Shown: positions 11,628 to 22,600, counted from the stretch's first letter. The stretch: 64,000 nt of DNA from Pseudorasbora parva (GCF_024679245.1 NC_090178.1:24593703-24657702), one strand, 5' to 3'. Made by a program: numbers and translations. Notes: a model not told the origin generated them from the letters alone.

Positions 11628-12120
11628 CTACAAATGAGGCAATGCCTTTGCTGTCTCAGGCACTGGGATGTGTGTGCAATTAGCAGGAATGAATTTACGA
11701 GTATAAACTGTTAACTTGGAGGAAAACAGGCCCCTTATTTGTAGGCTATTAAGTCTTTTGCAGTGAATGATTGTCCCCTTTGATGATATTGTAGATAGTT
11801 TTAACTTAACTTGTTCGGTGTTTGTATCAAGAATATCTGCCACCTCATCAAGAATGAACAAAGAGTCACTCTGTGAATCTAACAGAGCATAGACAAGAAC
11901 TTCCTTGCCCGGATCACTTGGCATTGACACAGACAGGCACTATTGCTGACGTCTGTGTACTATAAGTGTCTTGTATAACTCTGTTAGAGGTTGTTTCCTT
12001 TGTGACGTCTGGTGGTTGAGTTCTTTCCTTAGATTGTTCTTTCTTTAGTTCTTGGTCCCTTTTTGAACGTTCTTCATGCAAGTATGTGGGGTGCCTCCTT
12101 GAGCATAAATCACAGACCAT
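11628..12120 (-). pseudogene. BEL/Pao zinc knuckle and aspartic protease
   Basis: The high-coordinate part encodes CDLCSRRHPTYLHEE, a CCHH zinc knuckle of the BEL/Pao Gag C-terminus. The next part encodes VLVYALLDSQSDS, where DSQ corresponds to the catalytic DTG/DSQ of BEL/Pao proteases. The two parts lie in different frames with a break near 11920. The rest of Gag is not recognisable upstream. Confidence 0.8.
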
Positions 12121-12140
12121 CCGGTTACTGTAGCTCTTGG

Positions 12141-12479
12141 ACTGGTGGCCAGGGCTTTACCCTCTAGGCGCCACGGTCGAGTTTACTCGACAAGATGTGT
12201 CACTAAATAAAACGGCCAATTTTGTCAAACAGGGTGTCAAATTTCATTCAACCTCGCCTTCACTAGATGGTAGACATGTCGTACTTCATCCCTGACTCAT
12301 GCAAACATCATGATTCTATACAAAATCTACGAGCAAGAGCACATTGAATCAGTGCAAACAAAAGCGGATCTGGTGTGCGAGTGAGCCGTTTTATCAGAGC
12401 ATAGTCAACGTCAGCGAGTATTTGCATTAGATTACAATTGACTGATTGTTAGGCTGCATTAACTAAGTCAACCGTAACC
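12141..12479. other. No gene seen
   Basis: Mixed-composition DNA upstream (minus-strand sense) of the BEL/Pao remnant. It may contain decayed gag or LTR sequence, but nothing is diagnostic. Confidence 0.35.
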
Positions 12480-13000
12480 GGGAACACTTCCCTTAACACC
12501 TGATGTACTCATTACATCATAAAAAGAGTGGCATCTACGCTAATGTTAGTCTCTCTGTTTATCCTGAGGTTTATCCCGGATCCGGGCCGTGTCCGGATCA
12601 GATGGTGGACCTGCGCCTGGACATGACCAATGCATCCTGGAGTGTTAATTGGTGTCTTCTATGAATTTGCCTCACCGGCACGTCATGCTCAAAAAACCCG
12701 TCTCCGGCGCAATTATTCCGATCTTTCATGTATTCATACTCTTGTGTAGTCTACGCGCCATCCTAAATAAACCTGTCTCTTCCGTGATACCCTGAAATTT
12801 TGAATATTCTGATCTAATATGATTTCTGACCTGTAAGGCTGCCAGTAATCATACACGGTGTGTTAATAGGCCAGAGGAGAAATGGCACCCCGACTGAGTC
12901 TGGTTTCTCCCAAGGTTTATTTTTCTCCATCGTGCCCTGATGGAGTTTTGGTTCCTTGCCACTGTCGCCTTTGGTTTGGCTTGCTCAGTTGGGGACACTA
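12480..13000. repeat. Dispersed teleost repeat, SINE-like or LINE-tail-like
   Basis: The blocks CTGAGTCTGGTTTCTCCCAA, GATGGAGTTTTGGTTCCTTG and GGATCAGATGGTGGACCTGC are familiar from a very common cyprinid interspersed repeat. I recognise the sequence but cannot place its class with certainty. I saw neither tRNA-like promoter boxes nor a coding frame. Confidence 0.5.
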
Positions 13001-13204
13001 AAATTATGATCAAAGTTATTCAACTAATTAAACATTTTATGAATTAGGTTTTAATTAATTCTATAAACTATAATACAGATCTGCCAACATTGTCGCTATA
13101 TGATAAATTCAAATAAGCTGATAACATCACTGTTTTCTCCAGAACGACTGTACAGCCAAATCTAATTTTGTTGCAATATTGTCCTGTTTGACACTGTGAA
13201 TAGG

Positions 13205-13990
13205 CCGGGCCACACTGTGATTTTTGACAGAAATCTGAATTTCAATGAACAAATTAACTCTGTAGTCAAAGCAAGCTTTTTCCAGCGGCGACTTTTAGCC
13301 AAAGTAAAGCCTTTTTTGTGCTGCAGTGATCTAGAAAAGGCAATTCATGCTTTTATTTGATCACACATTGATTATTGTTACACACTCTACATTGGCATCA
13401 CACAGCCTTCACTCCATCGTCTCCAACTGGTTCAGAATGCAGCTGCTCGCCTTCTTACCAATACATCTGGACACAGCCACATTAGCCCAGTTCTCTGTTC
13501 CCTCCACTGGCTCCCAGTTCATTACCGTAGTTTTAAAATGTTAATGTTTGCCTTTAAAGCTCTTAATGGCCTTGCTCCTCCTTATAAGAGATTTTAAGTG
13601 TCCACCATCCAAACAGAGCCCTCCAGTCGGCTGACCAGATGAGGCTAGTTGTTCCGAGGTCCCGGTACAAGCAGTGGGGTGATCGTTTATTTGCATTTGC
13701 TGCTAATAAACTTTGGATCAATCTACCTGTAGATCTGCATGTTCTTACAGACCTGGCCATGTTCAAGTCCAGGTTAAAAATGCATTTATTTAGACTGGCC
13801 TTTAACACACTGTAGCACTGTGTCACTTTGAATTTTTTGTGTATTGTGTAACTGTTCCTTTGGTTATTGCTTAATGTATTGATATATTATATATTGCAGA
13901 TGTTCTTCTGTTTTAAATGTAAAGCACCTTGGTCCTCCTTTTGGTTGTTGGAAGGTGCTATACAAATAAAGTTTGATTGATTGATCGATT
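13205..13990 (+). mobile_element. 5'-truncated L2-type LINE, 3' end
   Basis: Conceptual translation across frame breaks gives the C-terminal region of a LINE reverse transcriptase: the AKVKPF region near 13300, then LQLVQNAAARLLTNTSGHS-like and SPVLCSLHWLPVHYR-like blocks (13420-13530), then FKALNGLAPPYK near 13560. The segment ends in an A-rich tail with TTGATTGATTGAT repeats (13965-13990), typical of L2-type 3' ends. Frameshifts and the lack of RT catalytic domain make it a dead fragment. Confidence 0.8.
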
Positions 13991-14009
13991 GATGGTGTGG
14001 GTTAGGTTT

Positions 14010-14405
14010 GATCGCTTGGTTCCAGTAAAAGAAGCTCTTAATGCTTCAGCATGCCAAAACATTTGGTGGGACACCTGTGTGGGAACAGTTTGCGGATGGC
14101 CCTTTCCTGTTCCAAGATGACTGCAAAGTAGTGCACAAAGAAAGGTCCATAAAGACATGGATGACTGAGTTTTGTGTGGAGGAACTTGACTGGCCTATAT
14201 AGAGTCCTGAAGAATGGTCAACAATTCCCATAAGCACACTCCTAAACCTTGTGAGAAGCCTTTCCAGAACAGTTGATGCTGTTATGGCTGCAAAGGGTGC
14301 GCCAACTCCATATTAAACCCTATGGACTAAGAATGGGATGCCATTAAATTTCATGTGAATGTTAAGGCAGGCGTCCCAAAACATTTGGCAAAATAGTCTA
14401 TATTG
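14010..14405 (+). pseudogene. Tc1-like transposase remnant and right TIR
   Basis: The plus strand encodes, with frame breaks, PVWEQFADGPFLFQDDCKVV, HKERSIKTWMTEFCVEELDW and VDAVMAAKGAPTPY, which match the C-terminal catalytic part of fish Tc1 transposases. The end near 14375-14402 (GCGTCCCAAAACATTTGGCA) resembles a Tc1 terminal repeat. The N-terminal half and the left TIR are missing. Confidence 0.7.
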
Positions 14406-14470
14406 CCCGGTTCAGGGCAGGGAACTGGGAACTTTGTGAATGACACCATTGCAGAATGTTTCAGTAGTAG

Positions 14471-14689
14471 TCCCTCACTGCAGAACACGAGATCCAGGGG
14501 GCAGGGATGTGTAGGTTTAGGGATGTGTAAAGTGGGAGGAGTTGGATCCAAAGCCAGAGGGTAAAGATGGGTTGGGTTAGGTCCAGGGGGTGGATACTAG
14601 TAGGTTTAAGGATGTGTAAAGTGGGAGGAGTTGGATTTGGATTGAACCTCGCCCCCTGGAATCTGGATCTCGTGTTCTGCAGTGAGGAC
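14471..14689. mobile_element. Small MITE with about 30-bp terminal inverted repeats
   Basis: The left end TCCCTCACTGCAGAACACGA and right end TCGTGTTCTGCAGTGAGGA are inverted repeats. The interior has two direct copies of GATGTGTAAAGTGGGAGGAG, plus GGTTTAGGGATGTG-like units. There is no coding capacity. Confidence 0.7.
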
Positions 14690-14986
14690 CATCTCGAAAG
14701 ATTTGTTCACTTCAAGTTCAAGCACGAATATGCTGTTGTCAAAGGATGTCGGGAGCGACCGGCCTATTGTCAGACCACCCCTGTCCCTGTCCAAAGTATA
14801 CCAGAGTTACTGACCACTACTTTCTTTGATCTGGAAATTTACTCCTGCGCCGCAAAAAAATGATCTGTCCTGATTGCAGACCTCTCGTGTAATTATTCAA
14901 AGGATTTGTTCACCCAAAAATGTCTAATTTACTCAACCTCATATCTTTCCAAACCCAAAAGATTTTTGTTGATCTTCAAATAACAC

Positions 14987-15419
14987 TGTAACGAACTGCT
15001 CTGAGACAGAAGGTTGGTTGAAGATCCAAACGCAGTATTTATTGAAGGGTAATCCAAAGTCGTAGTCCATAGAACAGGCAAAAGGTCATAACAGGAAATC
15101 AGTCCGAAAAGGCAAACAAAACAGAAGGAACAGGCAAAAGGGTAATCCACAGAGAAGGCAAGAAATCAAAGACCAAGATACATGAAACCAGGGAAACGCT
15201 CAGAAATGCAGTTGTGACACTAAACAAGACTTCGCAATGAATGACAGAGTGAACAAGGTATATATAGGCAGAGGTAATGAGGTGATGAGACACAGGTGTA
15301 AACAGTGAGTGCTAATGAGTCCAAGGATTATGGGTAATGTAGTTTGTGATGGAGTGACAGTCCGGGGTGGAGTGCCCTCTGGTGGTGATCACGGGCACTC
15401 ACACTGGTGAATTGTGACA
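14987..15419 (-). repeat. 3' LTR of the 14987-17208 element
   Basis: 433-bp direct repeat with TG...CA ends on the minus strand. It contains GTGAACAAGGTATATATAGG, whose TATATA may be the LTR TATA box. Confidence 0.9.
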
Positions 15420-16817
15420 TAGCCCCCCCTCAAAGGAGCGGCTTCCAGACGCTCCTAAAATTGTCCAGGAGGGAAGTGGACCGGAGGCAGACCCGGGGGC
15501 GGGATGAAGGGCCAGGCCCATGTAGTGGAAGAGGGCCTGGAGATTCAGGCAGAGCAGGAGGCCACGATGGAGCTGGCCGGGCAGATGACCAGGGTGGCGC
15601 AGGCGACCGGACAGATGACCAGGGTGGCGCAGGCGACCGGACAGATGACCAGGGTGGCGCAGGCGACCGGACAGATGACCAGGGTGGCGCAGGCGACCGG
15701 ACAGATGACCAGGGTGGCGCAGGCGACCGGAGCGGAGCCGGCGGTCTTGAAGACTCCCAGGGTGGCGCAGGCGACCGGAGCGGAGCCGGCGGTCTTGAAG
15801 ACTCCCACGGCAGAGCAGGTGGTCCAGCTGGAGCCCTCTCTGGACTCGGGGCACGGGCGGCCGGAGCCCTCTCTGGACTCGGGGCACGGGCGGCCGGAGC
15901 CCTCTCTGGACTCGGGGCACGGGCGGCCGGAGCCCTCTCTGGACTCGGGGCACGGGCGGCCGGAGCCCTCTCTGGACTCGGGGCACGGGCGGCCGGAGCC
16001 CTCTCTGGACTCGGGGCACGGGCGGCCGGAGCCCTCTCTGGACTCGGGGCACGGGCGGCCGGAGCCCTCTCTGGACTCGGGGCACGGGCGGTCGGAGCCC
16101 TCTCTGGACCTGGGGGCACGGGCGGCCGGAGCCCTCTCTGGACTCGGGGCACGGGCGGCTGGAGCCCTCTCTGGACCTGGGGGCACGGGCGGCCGGAGCC
16201 CTCTCTGGACTCGGGGCACGGGCGGCCGTAGCCCTCTCTGGACTCGGGGCACGGGCCGGAGCCCTCTCTGGACTCGGGTCAGTGGCTTGAGGTTCTGGAA
16301 GGTCCGCTGAGACGACACCAGGCTCTGGAAGGTCCGCTGAGACGACAACAGGCTCTGGAGCCATCTTGTCCGAGGACACAGGCTCGGTGGCCATTTTGTC
16401 ACAGGACACAGGCTCAGCGGCCATCTTGTCACAGGACACATTCATGGCAGATGTAGTGGGAATGTCATGATCCTCCTCCATGACACCCACTGTGAATGCG
16501 GAACCACTCAGTTGCAGTGCCAAGTCAATATAAAATTCAAAAGTCCAAGAAGGATCGTGCAGTGGCATAACTGAACTGAGTGGTTCAGATAATCCTCCCC
16601 GAAAAAATATCATGAGACATACCGTGTCCATGGTGGAGAGATGTGCCAGTTCAATAAAGTCTTGCACATAGTCCTCAATCGATCTGTCTCCCTGACGGAG
16701 ACACATTATTTGTGCGGCTGGACTTCTTTGTGGACGGACGTTCACTTGGCTGCTGGATCTGTGCATGGCGAAGTCTTCTGTAACGAACTGCTCTGAGACA
16801 GAAGGTTGAAGATCCAA
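15399..16817 (-). CDS. Gag-like protein fused to a Pro/Ala/Arg-rich tandem repeat
   Basis: The frame of 472 codons begins in the 5' LTR, so the true start may be downstream; codons inside the LTR are doubtful. Residues about 40-115 contain RQGDRSIEDYVQDFIELAHL and then FFRGGLSEPLSSVMPL, a pattern of Ty3/gypsy-type Gag (retrotrans_gag). After about residue 130 come SCDKMAAEPV-like repeats and then an array of VQRGLRPPVPR units encoded by the 33-bp minisatellite. There is no zinc knuckle, protease or RT. Gag function for the N-terminal part is likely; the repeat may only be a by-product of minisatellite growth. Confidence 0.55.
   Translation of the reverse strand: MDLQPSVSEQFVTEDFAMHRSSSQVNVRPQRSPAAQIMCLRQGDRSIEDYVQDFIELAHLSTMDTVCLMIFFRGGLSEPLSSVMPLHDPSWTFEFYIDLALQLSGSAFTVGVMEEDHDIPTTSAMNVSCDKMAAEPVSCDKMATEPVSSDKMAPEPVVVSADLPEPGVVSADLPEPQATDPSPERAPARAPSPERATAARAPSPERAPAARAPRSREGSSRPCPESREGSGRPCPQVQRGLRPPVPRVQRGLRPPVPRVQRGLRPPVPRVQRGLRPPVPRVQRGLRPPVPRVQRGLRPPVPRVQRGLRPPVPRVQRGLRPPVPRVQRGLQLDHLLCRGSLQDRRLRSGRLRHPGSLQDRRLRSGRLRHPGHLSGRLRHPGHLSGRLRHPGHLSGRLRHPGHLSGRLRHPGHLPGQLHRGLLLCLNLQALFHYMGLALHPAPGSASGPLPSWTILGASGSRSFEGGLCHNSPV
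15575..15735. repeat. 30-bp minisatellite, about 5 copies
   Basis: The unit ACAGATGACCAGGGTGGCGC plus AGGCGACCGG (30 bp) repeats about five times with hardly any variation. It is followed by two copies of a 48-bp unit (about 15733-15825) that share its AGGGTGGCGCAGGCGACCGG end. All unit lengths are multiples of three. Confidence 0.95.
15828..16280. repeat. 33-bp minisatellite, about 13 copies
   Basis: The unit AGCCCTCTCTGGACTCGGGG plus CACGGGCGGCCGG (33 bp) repeats about 13 times. Most copies are identical; a few have small changes or indels in multiples of three or near them. Several frames on both strands are open only because the unit lacks stop codons. Confidence 0.95.
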
Positions 16818-17208
16818 GCGCAGTATTTATTAAAGGGTAATCCAAAGTCGTAGTCCATAAAACAGGCAAAAGGTCATACACAGGTAGGCAGTTAATTCAG
16901 GCAAACAAAACAAGAGACAGAGGCAAAAGGGTAATACACAGAGAAGGCAAGAAATCAAAGACCAAGAGACATGAAACCAGGGAAACGCTCAGAAATGCAG
17001 TTGTGACACTAAACAAGACTTCGCAATGAATGACAGAGTGAACAAGGTATATATAGGCAGAGGTAATGAGGTGATGAGACACAGGTGTAAACAGTGAGTG
17101 CTAATGAGTCCAAGGATTATGGGTAATGTAGTTTGTGATGGAGTGACAGTCCGGGGTGGAGTGCCCTCTGGTGGTGATCACGGGCACTCACACTGGTGAA
17201 TTGTGACA
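16779..17208 (-). repeat. 5' LTR of the 14987-17208 element
   Basis: 430-bp direct repeat, nearly identical to 14987-15419. It starts the element on the minus strand. Confidence 0.9.
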
Positions 17209-17725
17209 AACACAAATTAAGATAAGTTTAATGAAATCAGAGATTTCTTTCATTCCATTGACAGCTATGCTATGTATTTTTTTTAAAGCCTCTTTCGTTT
17301 TATTTGAAATAGCAGATTGAATGTTGGCTTTTATTCACATATAAACATTGCAGTGAAAACAACCAGATGCTTAACCATACTTGCTTTAACAGATGAGAAC
17401 AAACCTCATTGGTTCTCGTACATGAAGCAAGCATGCTTGGGCTTCTGTTTACCATACTCTAACTGATGTGTGTGTTAATAAATATTTATATATGAATTTT
17501 GAGGGAAAAAAAATTGTTTATCAAAAGTAGTGATTGTGTCTCATCAGAAAATTATGACTAAAATGCTTAGGATTAGTTATATGACCTCTTTATAAACTTT
17601 CTGAATTCATAATTCATAAACTCTGAAGGGACAGAAATCTCAAAGATTTCATTAAAAATATAAAATGAAGTGTTTTTCGAAGATGAACTAAAGTCTTACG
17701 TATTTGTAACGACATGTAGACGTGG

Positions 17726-18038
17726 AAGTTTAGTATCAAGGTCAGTAATGAGCACACACAGCTAGACATTCCAATTATGCAATCAAAGCTGGGGGATTTT
17801 CCAATGACCAGAACTAATGACAAGAGCAAGAGTCAGCACCGTGATGGGCAGTCCACTGACCAATGTGTTCTGGTGAGAAAGAAAACCACAGCAGTAACTA
17901 GGCAGAGGACAGGGATGAGAGCAAAACAAAAACAAGATCAACAAAACCAAAGAAGGCACATATCAATGTGAGATAAAATAAAAAATAAAATAAAAAACAC
18001 TGACAAAGAAACAGATTAGAAGGAAGAGAATTTAAAGC
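17726..18038. other. No gene seen
   Basis: Non-coding DNA, A-rich towards the right with short AAAAATAAAAT repeats near 17970. I looked for the missing upstream meprin exons here and saw none. Confidence 0.4.
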
Positions 18039-18168
18039 AGAAATATGCATTGGGACTTCCGGTTTTGGCGGCCATGTGAGAAGACGTGTTTTCGCTACTC
18101 TGCTGCTAAATTCGCAAAAAAAGCTCTCCTGCTCACTTAAAGTCTCAAATAGAAGAGTATTCTGAGGT

Positions 18169-19035
18169 GTGATGCCTAGCTCGGTAAAGTCGCAAAAGGG
18201 GAAAGGTGGGACAACCAAACAATCGAGCCTATTTGACTGTAATATTCGTGACGAAGCGACCAAGTCCAACCAGGCCATGACTACGCAAACTGAAAATGAA
18301 ACTGAACCAGCAGGCACCAAAGCTGATCAAATACTGGCAAAGTTAAGCTCAATGGAAACAGGGTTCACCTCTAGGCTTGACAGACTGACAACGACTCTAC
18401 AAGAGGTGAAAAAGGAGATCAGTGACTGCAGTGAACACATGTCGCATGCGGAGGAGTGCATTTCCACCGCGGAAGACGATCTAGTTAGCTTACAAGCTAA
18501 AGTCAATACGCTACAAGCTAAAAACAAAACTATGGAAGATAAACTTGTGGATTTAGAAGCCAGATCTCGTTTAAACAATCTAAGGCTTGTGAACCTGCCA
18601 GAGGGCGCTGAAGGTAGGGACATGTGTGCCTTCTTAGAGAAATGGATCCCCGAGGCGTTGGAGAATGAAGGGCTACAGTCTTCAATTACTTTGGAAAGAG
18701 CGCACAGAATTGGACCAAAGAACGACAATGCATCGCGCCCGAGGACCGTGATAATGAGGTTTCACAACTATAAGGTCAAGCAGGCAGTTTATACCGCCGC
18801 ACGGGAGAAAAAGGAACCCTATTACAAAGACCAACAAGTCCGCTTCTACCCGGATTTGGCTACGGGAATTGCCCAGCTGAGGAAGAAGTTTGACCCAGTT
18901 CGCGCGGAACTACGTAAACTGGGTATTCGCCATGGAATGTCTCATCCTGCGACCTTGCTGGTGACTCACGAGGACAAAACTCACTCTTTTCAAACACCTG
19001 CTGAGGCACACATTTTTCTCAGGAGAATACAGTAA
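18169..19035 (+). CDS. L1 ORF1 protein (RNA-binding chaperone)
   Basis: The 288-residue frame starts at the ATG at 18169. Residues about 65-140 form a heptad-rich coiled coil (KKEISDCSEHMSHAEECIST). An RRM-like core begins with DLEARSRLNNLRLVNLPEG, followed by a C-terminal basic domain (YKVKQAVYTAAREKKEPYY). This is the L1 ORF1p layout: trimerisation coiled coil, RRM, CTD. In known L1 elements the protein coats the element RNA in the cytoplasm. The frame is intact, unlike ORF2. Confidence 0.9.
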   Translation: MMPSSVKSQKGKGGTTKQSSLFDCNIRDEATKSNQAMTTQTENETEPAGTKADQILAKLSSMETGFTSRLDRLTTTLQEVKKEISDCSEHMSHAEECISTAEDDLVSLQAKVNTLQAKNKTMEDKLVDLEARSRLNNLRLVNLPEGAEGRDMCAFLEKWIPEALENEGLQSSITLERAHRIGPKNDNASRPRTVIMRFHNYKVKQAVYTAAREKKEPYYKDQQVRFYPDLATGIAQLRKKFDPVRAELRKLGIRHGMSHPATLLVTHEDKTHSFQTPAEAHIFLRRIQ

Positions 19036-19467
19036 CATTTACATGAAGAAGAGACAGGAACTAAAATGATAGAGTCAATTTAGGTGGTTTGTGATTTGTT
19101 GTAAGTACGACACAAATAACCACAACAAGCCCTTTTCTCTTTCTTTTCCATTTAATTATTGACACGTAATTATTCAGTACTAAAGTTTGAAGCTAAATAT
19201 TCACAAAAGTGTATTATACAACATGACTGAATACTTCTATTCAACAATGATCATAAGATACCACATTATTTTGAGAGAAATTAAGGTGTTGTTATCATAT
19301 AACAAACCGAAAGTCAATAGAAGTGAGCAGGAATTATAAGTTAATACTTGTTAAAATGTAGCAGCAGCAGTAGGCTAGTAATTGGAGTAGTTTGGAACAA
19401 GAAAGTGGTTTGACTGATCCTCATTAGTGTGGACCGGTCTTAGCAATAACGGGAGACCAACAGCAGC

Positions 19468-19489
19468 GGGGGGGGGGGGGGGGGGGGGG
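19468..19489 (+). repeat. Run of 22 G bases between L1 ORF1 and ORF2
   Basis: An uninterrupted G tract in the 600-bp inter-ORF spacer of the L1. It could form a G-quadruplex. Its exact length may be uncertain because such runs sequence poorly. Confidence 0.9.
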
Positions 19490-19645
19490 TACCCTCTTGA
19501 GTGGGGGATGGGAGACGGGGGTTATGCTAGTTCAGAGCGTTGGATGTTTGTTCTAACATCCCTATTTGTTATGCCTATAAGCAAGGATAATTTTACATTG
19601 CAAAGCAACCTGGTAAAAACATTTTGTAAATAAAAAAAAAAAGTA

Positions 19646-22600
19646 TTGTCTCAAGAAGTGAATCTTAATTTTATTTCATGGAACTGCAGAGGTCTGCAAC
19701 GTCTTCAAAAGATAAAACAAGTTATGAATAAACTGAAAGAAATGAATGCTAGAATTGTACTGTTGCAAGAAACTCATCTCACTGATGATAGTATAAGGGT
19801 GAGAAGGAGGTGGAAGGGCACTGTGTATTCGGCATCATTTACATCTCAAGCTAGAGGGGTTATGACACTAATTCATGAGTCGGTTCCATTTAAAATAAAA
19901 AATGTTATTAAAGATAAAAGGGGAAGATTTCTAATACTTCAAGGATCTTTGTTATCAGAAATGCTAAATATAACAAATGTTTATGGTCCTAATGTGGATG
20001 ATAGCAAATTTTATAACGATCTATTTCTTACTCTCTCAACACTTCCAGGACTTCATGTGATAGCCGGGGACTTTAATTGTACATTAAACCTAGAAATAGA
20101 CAGATCAACTGGGGTTGATAATTCACATAACAACTGTAGGGCTACAATCCACAGGTCTATGAAAGATTTAAATTTGTTAGATATATGGAGAAAGAGAAAA
20201 CCGAATATTAGAGCTTATTCCTGTCATTCAGGTACTTTTAAGACATACTCTAGAATAGATTTCTTTCTTGTCTCTTCAGAATTGCAATCTAAAATTTCTG
20301 ACTGCTCTTATGATAATATTGTGATCTCGGATCATGCACCATGCTGTTTGGTCTACAGAGATGATAAATTACTAAGAGATCCACCTAGATGGCATTTTCA
20401 ACATAAATGGTTACAAGATGAGGATTTGGTGAAATATTTAGAAAAACAGATAGATGAGTACTTTCAAATTAACACTACACAAACTACTGCATGCATTAAG
20501 TGGGAAGCTTTCAAGGATTTCCTGAGAGGGCATATAATCAGTTATACAGGTTCTAAATCAAAAAAGACACAGGAAACTAGATTAAAATTGGAAAATAGAA
20601 TAAGAGCCCTTCAAACGAAAGTAAATAATTCAGAAAATATTAATAATTCACAATTGGAAAAAGAATTATTATTATTGAGAGCTGAATATGATAAGCAATC
20701 TGCCTTTAGAGCTGCCTCAAGTCTTCTACGCTTGAAACAGACATTTTACGAACAAGGTGATAGGGCTGGCAAACTGTTGGCATGGCAAATAAAACAGCTT
20801 GAAATGAAATCGCCAATTACTTCAATAATATCAAATGGCAGACACTATTGGACCCAATAGAAATTAATAATGCGTTTAAGGGCTATTATGAAGAATTATA
20901 TAAAGCACAAGCATCAATTAAACTTGACGATATAAATATCTTTCTAAATAAAATAGATATACCCATTATTTCGGAGAATGATAGAGTTCATTTAAATTCA
21001 AATATTACAATAGAAGAAATTGGACAAACCATTGACAGCATGAAATCGGGGAAAAGAGCAGGGCCTGATGGCATTCCTATAGATTTGTATAAGAAATTTA
21101 AGAATAAACTTTTGGTACCTATATTGGACATGTTTGAAGAAATCTTTCAGTTGAATTCTCTTCCTCCTTCACTAAATACAGCCTTGATTACGCTCCTGCC
21201 TAAACCAGGAAAACCTTTAGATAAAAGTGAAAATCTAAGACCCATTAGTCTTTTAAATTCAGATTTGAAAATTATTTCTAAATTATTAGCAAAACGATTA
21301 CAAAAAACTCTTCCTTTTGTAATAAATCTAGATCAAAATGGATTCGTCACGGGAAGGCAGGGCTTCCACAACGTACGAAGATTATTAAATATTATTCATT
21401 ATAAAAAGGAATTACAGTAGGACCATCTGAACATAGGATTTCTTTATTCGCAGATGATGTGATCTTATTTATTTAGAATCTAAACACATCAATACGGATC
21501 ATTCTGGAAATCATCCAGTCATTTAGTGAAATTTCAGGTTACAAGCTCAATAAAACCAAATCTTCTATTTTTTTATTAAATAAACATGAAAGAGCAAACC
21601 CAATCCCAGATGCTATACAGTTTAATGTTGTTACACAGTTTGAGTACTTGGGGATACAGATTTTACCAAGTTTAGAAAGAATAGTCGAGGTGAATTATAA
21701 TCTTTTAACAACAGGAATAGAAAAATCAGTTGATAGATGGATGCCGCTGCCTATATCAATAATTGGGAGAATTAACATTTTAAAAATGAACATCCTTCCA
21801 AAGCTACTATATCTGTTTCAGAATATTCCCCTTGCACCCCCATTTGATTTTTTCTCGCAAATGAAGAAAATGTTTATACGCTTTCTCTGGAATAACAAAA
21901 GGTCAAGACTTCGTTTGTCTTTAATGTACTTGCCTTATGAACGTGGAGGTTTGAAATGTCCTAATTTTAAGCTATACTATTGGGCTGCGCAACTAAGGTC
22001 TATAATGTTTTACTATACTAATCATTCACCGCATTGGATAGAACTGGAATCACAGGGATTGAATTTACCTCTTCCCTCATATATATATTCAAATACAATA
22101 AAGAAACTATTAAGAGAAATTAAAAACCCAATTCTTAAGAACATGATAAAAGTGTGGAGTGATGTGAAGACAGTTCTGAAAGATCCACACTGTCTGTCTC
22201 AATTTAGTCCATTATGGGGCAATCAACTTTTCCCACCTGGCAGGGCAGACGCAACATTTAAGTTATGGGAAACTAAGGGACTGGGAATGGTTCGAGATGT
22301 GTATTTACCAAAATCTGACATACTTATGACCTTTCAAGAACTACAAGATAAATTTCACTTAGATAAAAAACATTTCTTTAAGTATCTCCAACTTAGGAAT
22401 TTTATAAGAGTAAGTCAAAACAATATATTAACGAAACCCATCACTTCAGACTTGGAAGAAATGTTATTAAAAGATAGTCAAAAGAAAGGCATTATTTCTC
22501 AGTTTTATAGTCTGATTATGTCTTACGTTTCTGAAAGTTCTCATGATAGATTTAGAGCTTGGAAAGATGATTTGTCGACGCAACTTTCAGAAGAAGAATG

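Larger units (their letters stand above)
3180..12140 (-). mobile_element. Broken BEL/Pao LTR retrotransposon, split by a hAT insertion
   Basis: Reading from high to low coordinate, the minus strand encodes a CCHH-type zinc knuckle, an aspartic protease (LLDSQS), reverse transcriptase, RNase H, the integrase zinc-binding region and the integrase C-terminal region, ending in a stop at 3180-3182. This order and the sequences match the BEL/Pao family. The RT is interrupted by a hAT element at 5534-11168, bounded by the 8-bp duplication TTTGAAAG. The integrase catalytic core is missing and several frames are broken, so the copy is dead. No LTRs were recognised and upstream gag is mostly absent. 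Confidence 0.85.
14987..17208 (-). mobile_element. Short non-autonomous LTR retrotransposon with gag-like ORF and minisatellites
   Basis: Two near-identical 430-bp direct repeats (14987-15419 and 16779-17208) begin TGTCACAATTCACC and end GTTCGTTACA on the minus strand, i.e. TG...CA LTRs. An exact 5-bp target duplication AACAC lies at 14982-14986 and 17209-17213. A polypurine tract (GAGGGGGGGGCT on the minus strand) abuts the 3' LTR at 15420-15431. The 1.36-kb interior encodes a gag-like segment and then GC-rich tandem repeats instead of pol. No RT, protease or integrase is present. LTR similarity suggests fairly recent insertion. Confidence 0.9.
14895..17725. mobile_element. Teleost MITE split by an LTR element
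   Basis: The left part (14895-14986) has TTGTTCACCCAAAAATG and TTTCCAAACCCAAAAGATTT. The right part (17209-17725) continues as AACACAAATTAAGATAAGTT and ends with CGAAGATGAACTAAAGTC and an inverted copy of the left sequence. Together they form the common fish MITE. The LTR element at 14987-17208 lies at the AACAC site. Family recognition is from memory; the continuity is visible. Confidence 0.7.

Noticed and set aside
15828..16280. CRISPR-like array
   Set aside because: Units are head-to-tail with no unique spacers, in a fish genome and inside an LTR element; it is a minisatellite.
15407..16310. Long plus-strand frames of about 270 codons rich in Gly, Ala and Arg
   Set aside because: They are open only because the 30-, 48- and 33-bp minisatellite units have no stop codons; the gag-like frame is on the other strand.
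18327..18728. Minus-strand frame opposite L1 ORF1
   Set aside because: Antisense shadow of a clear ORF1 protein.
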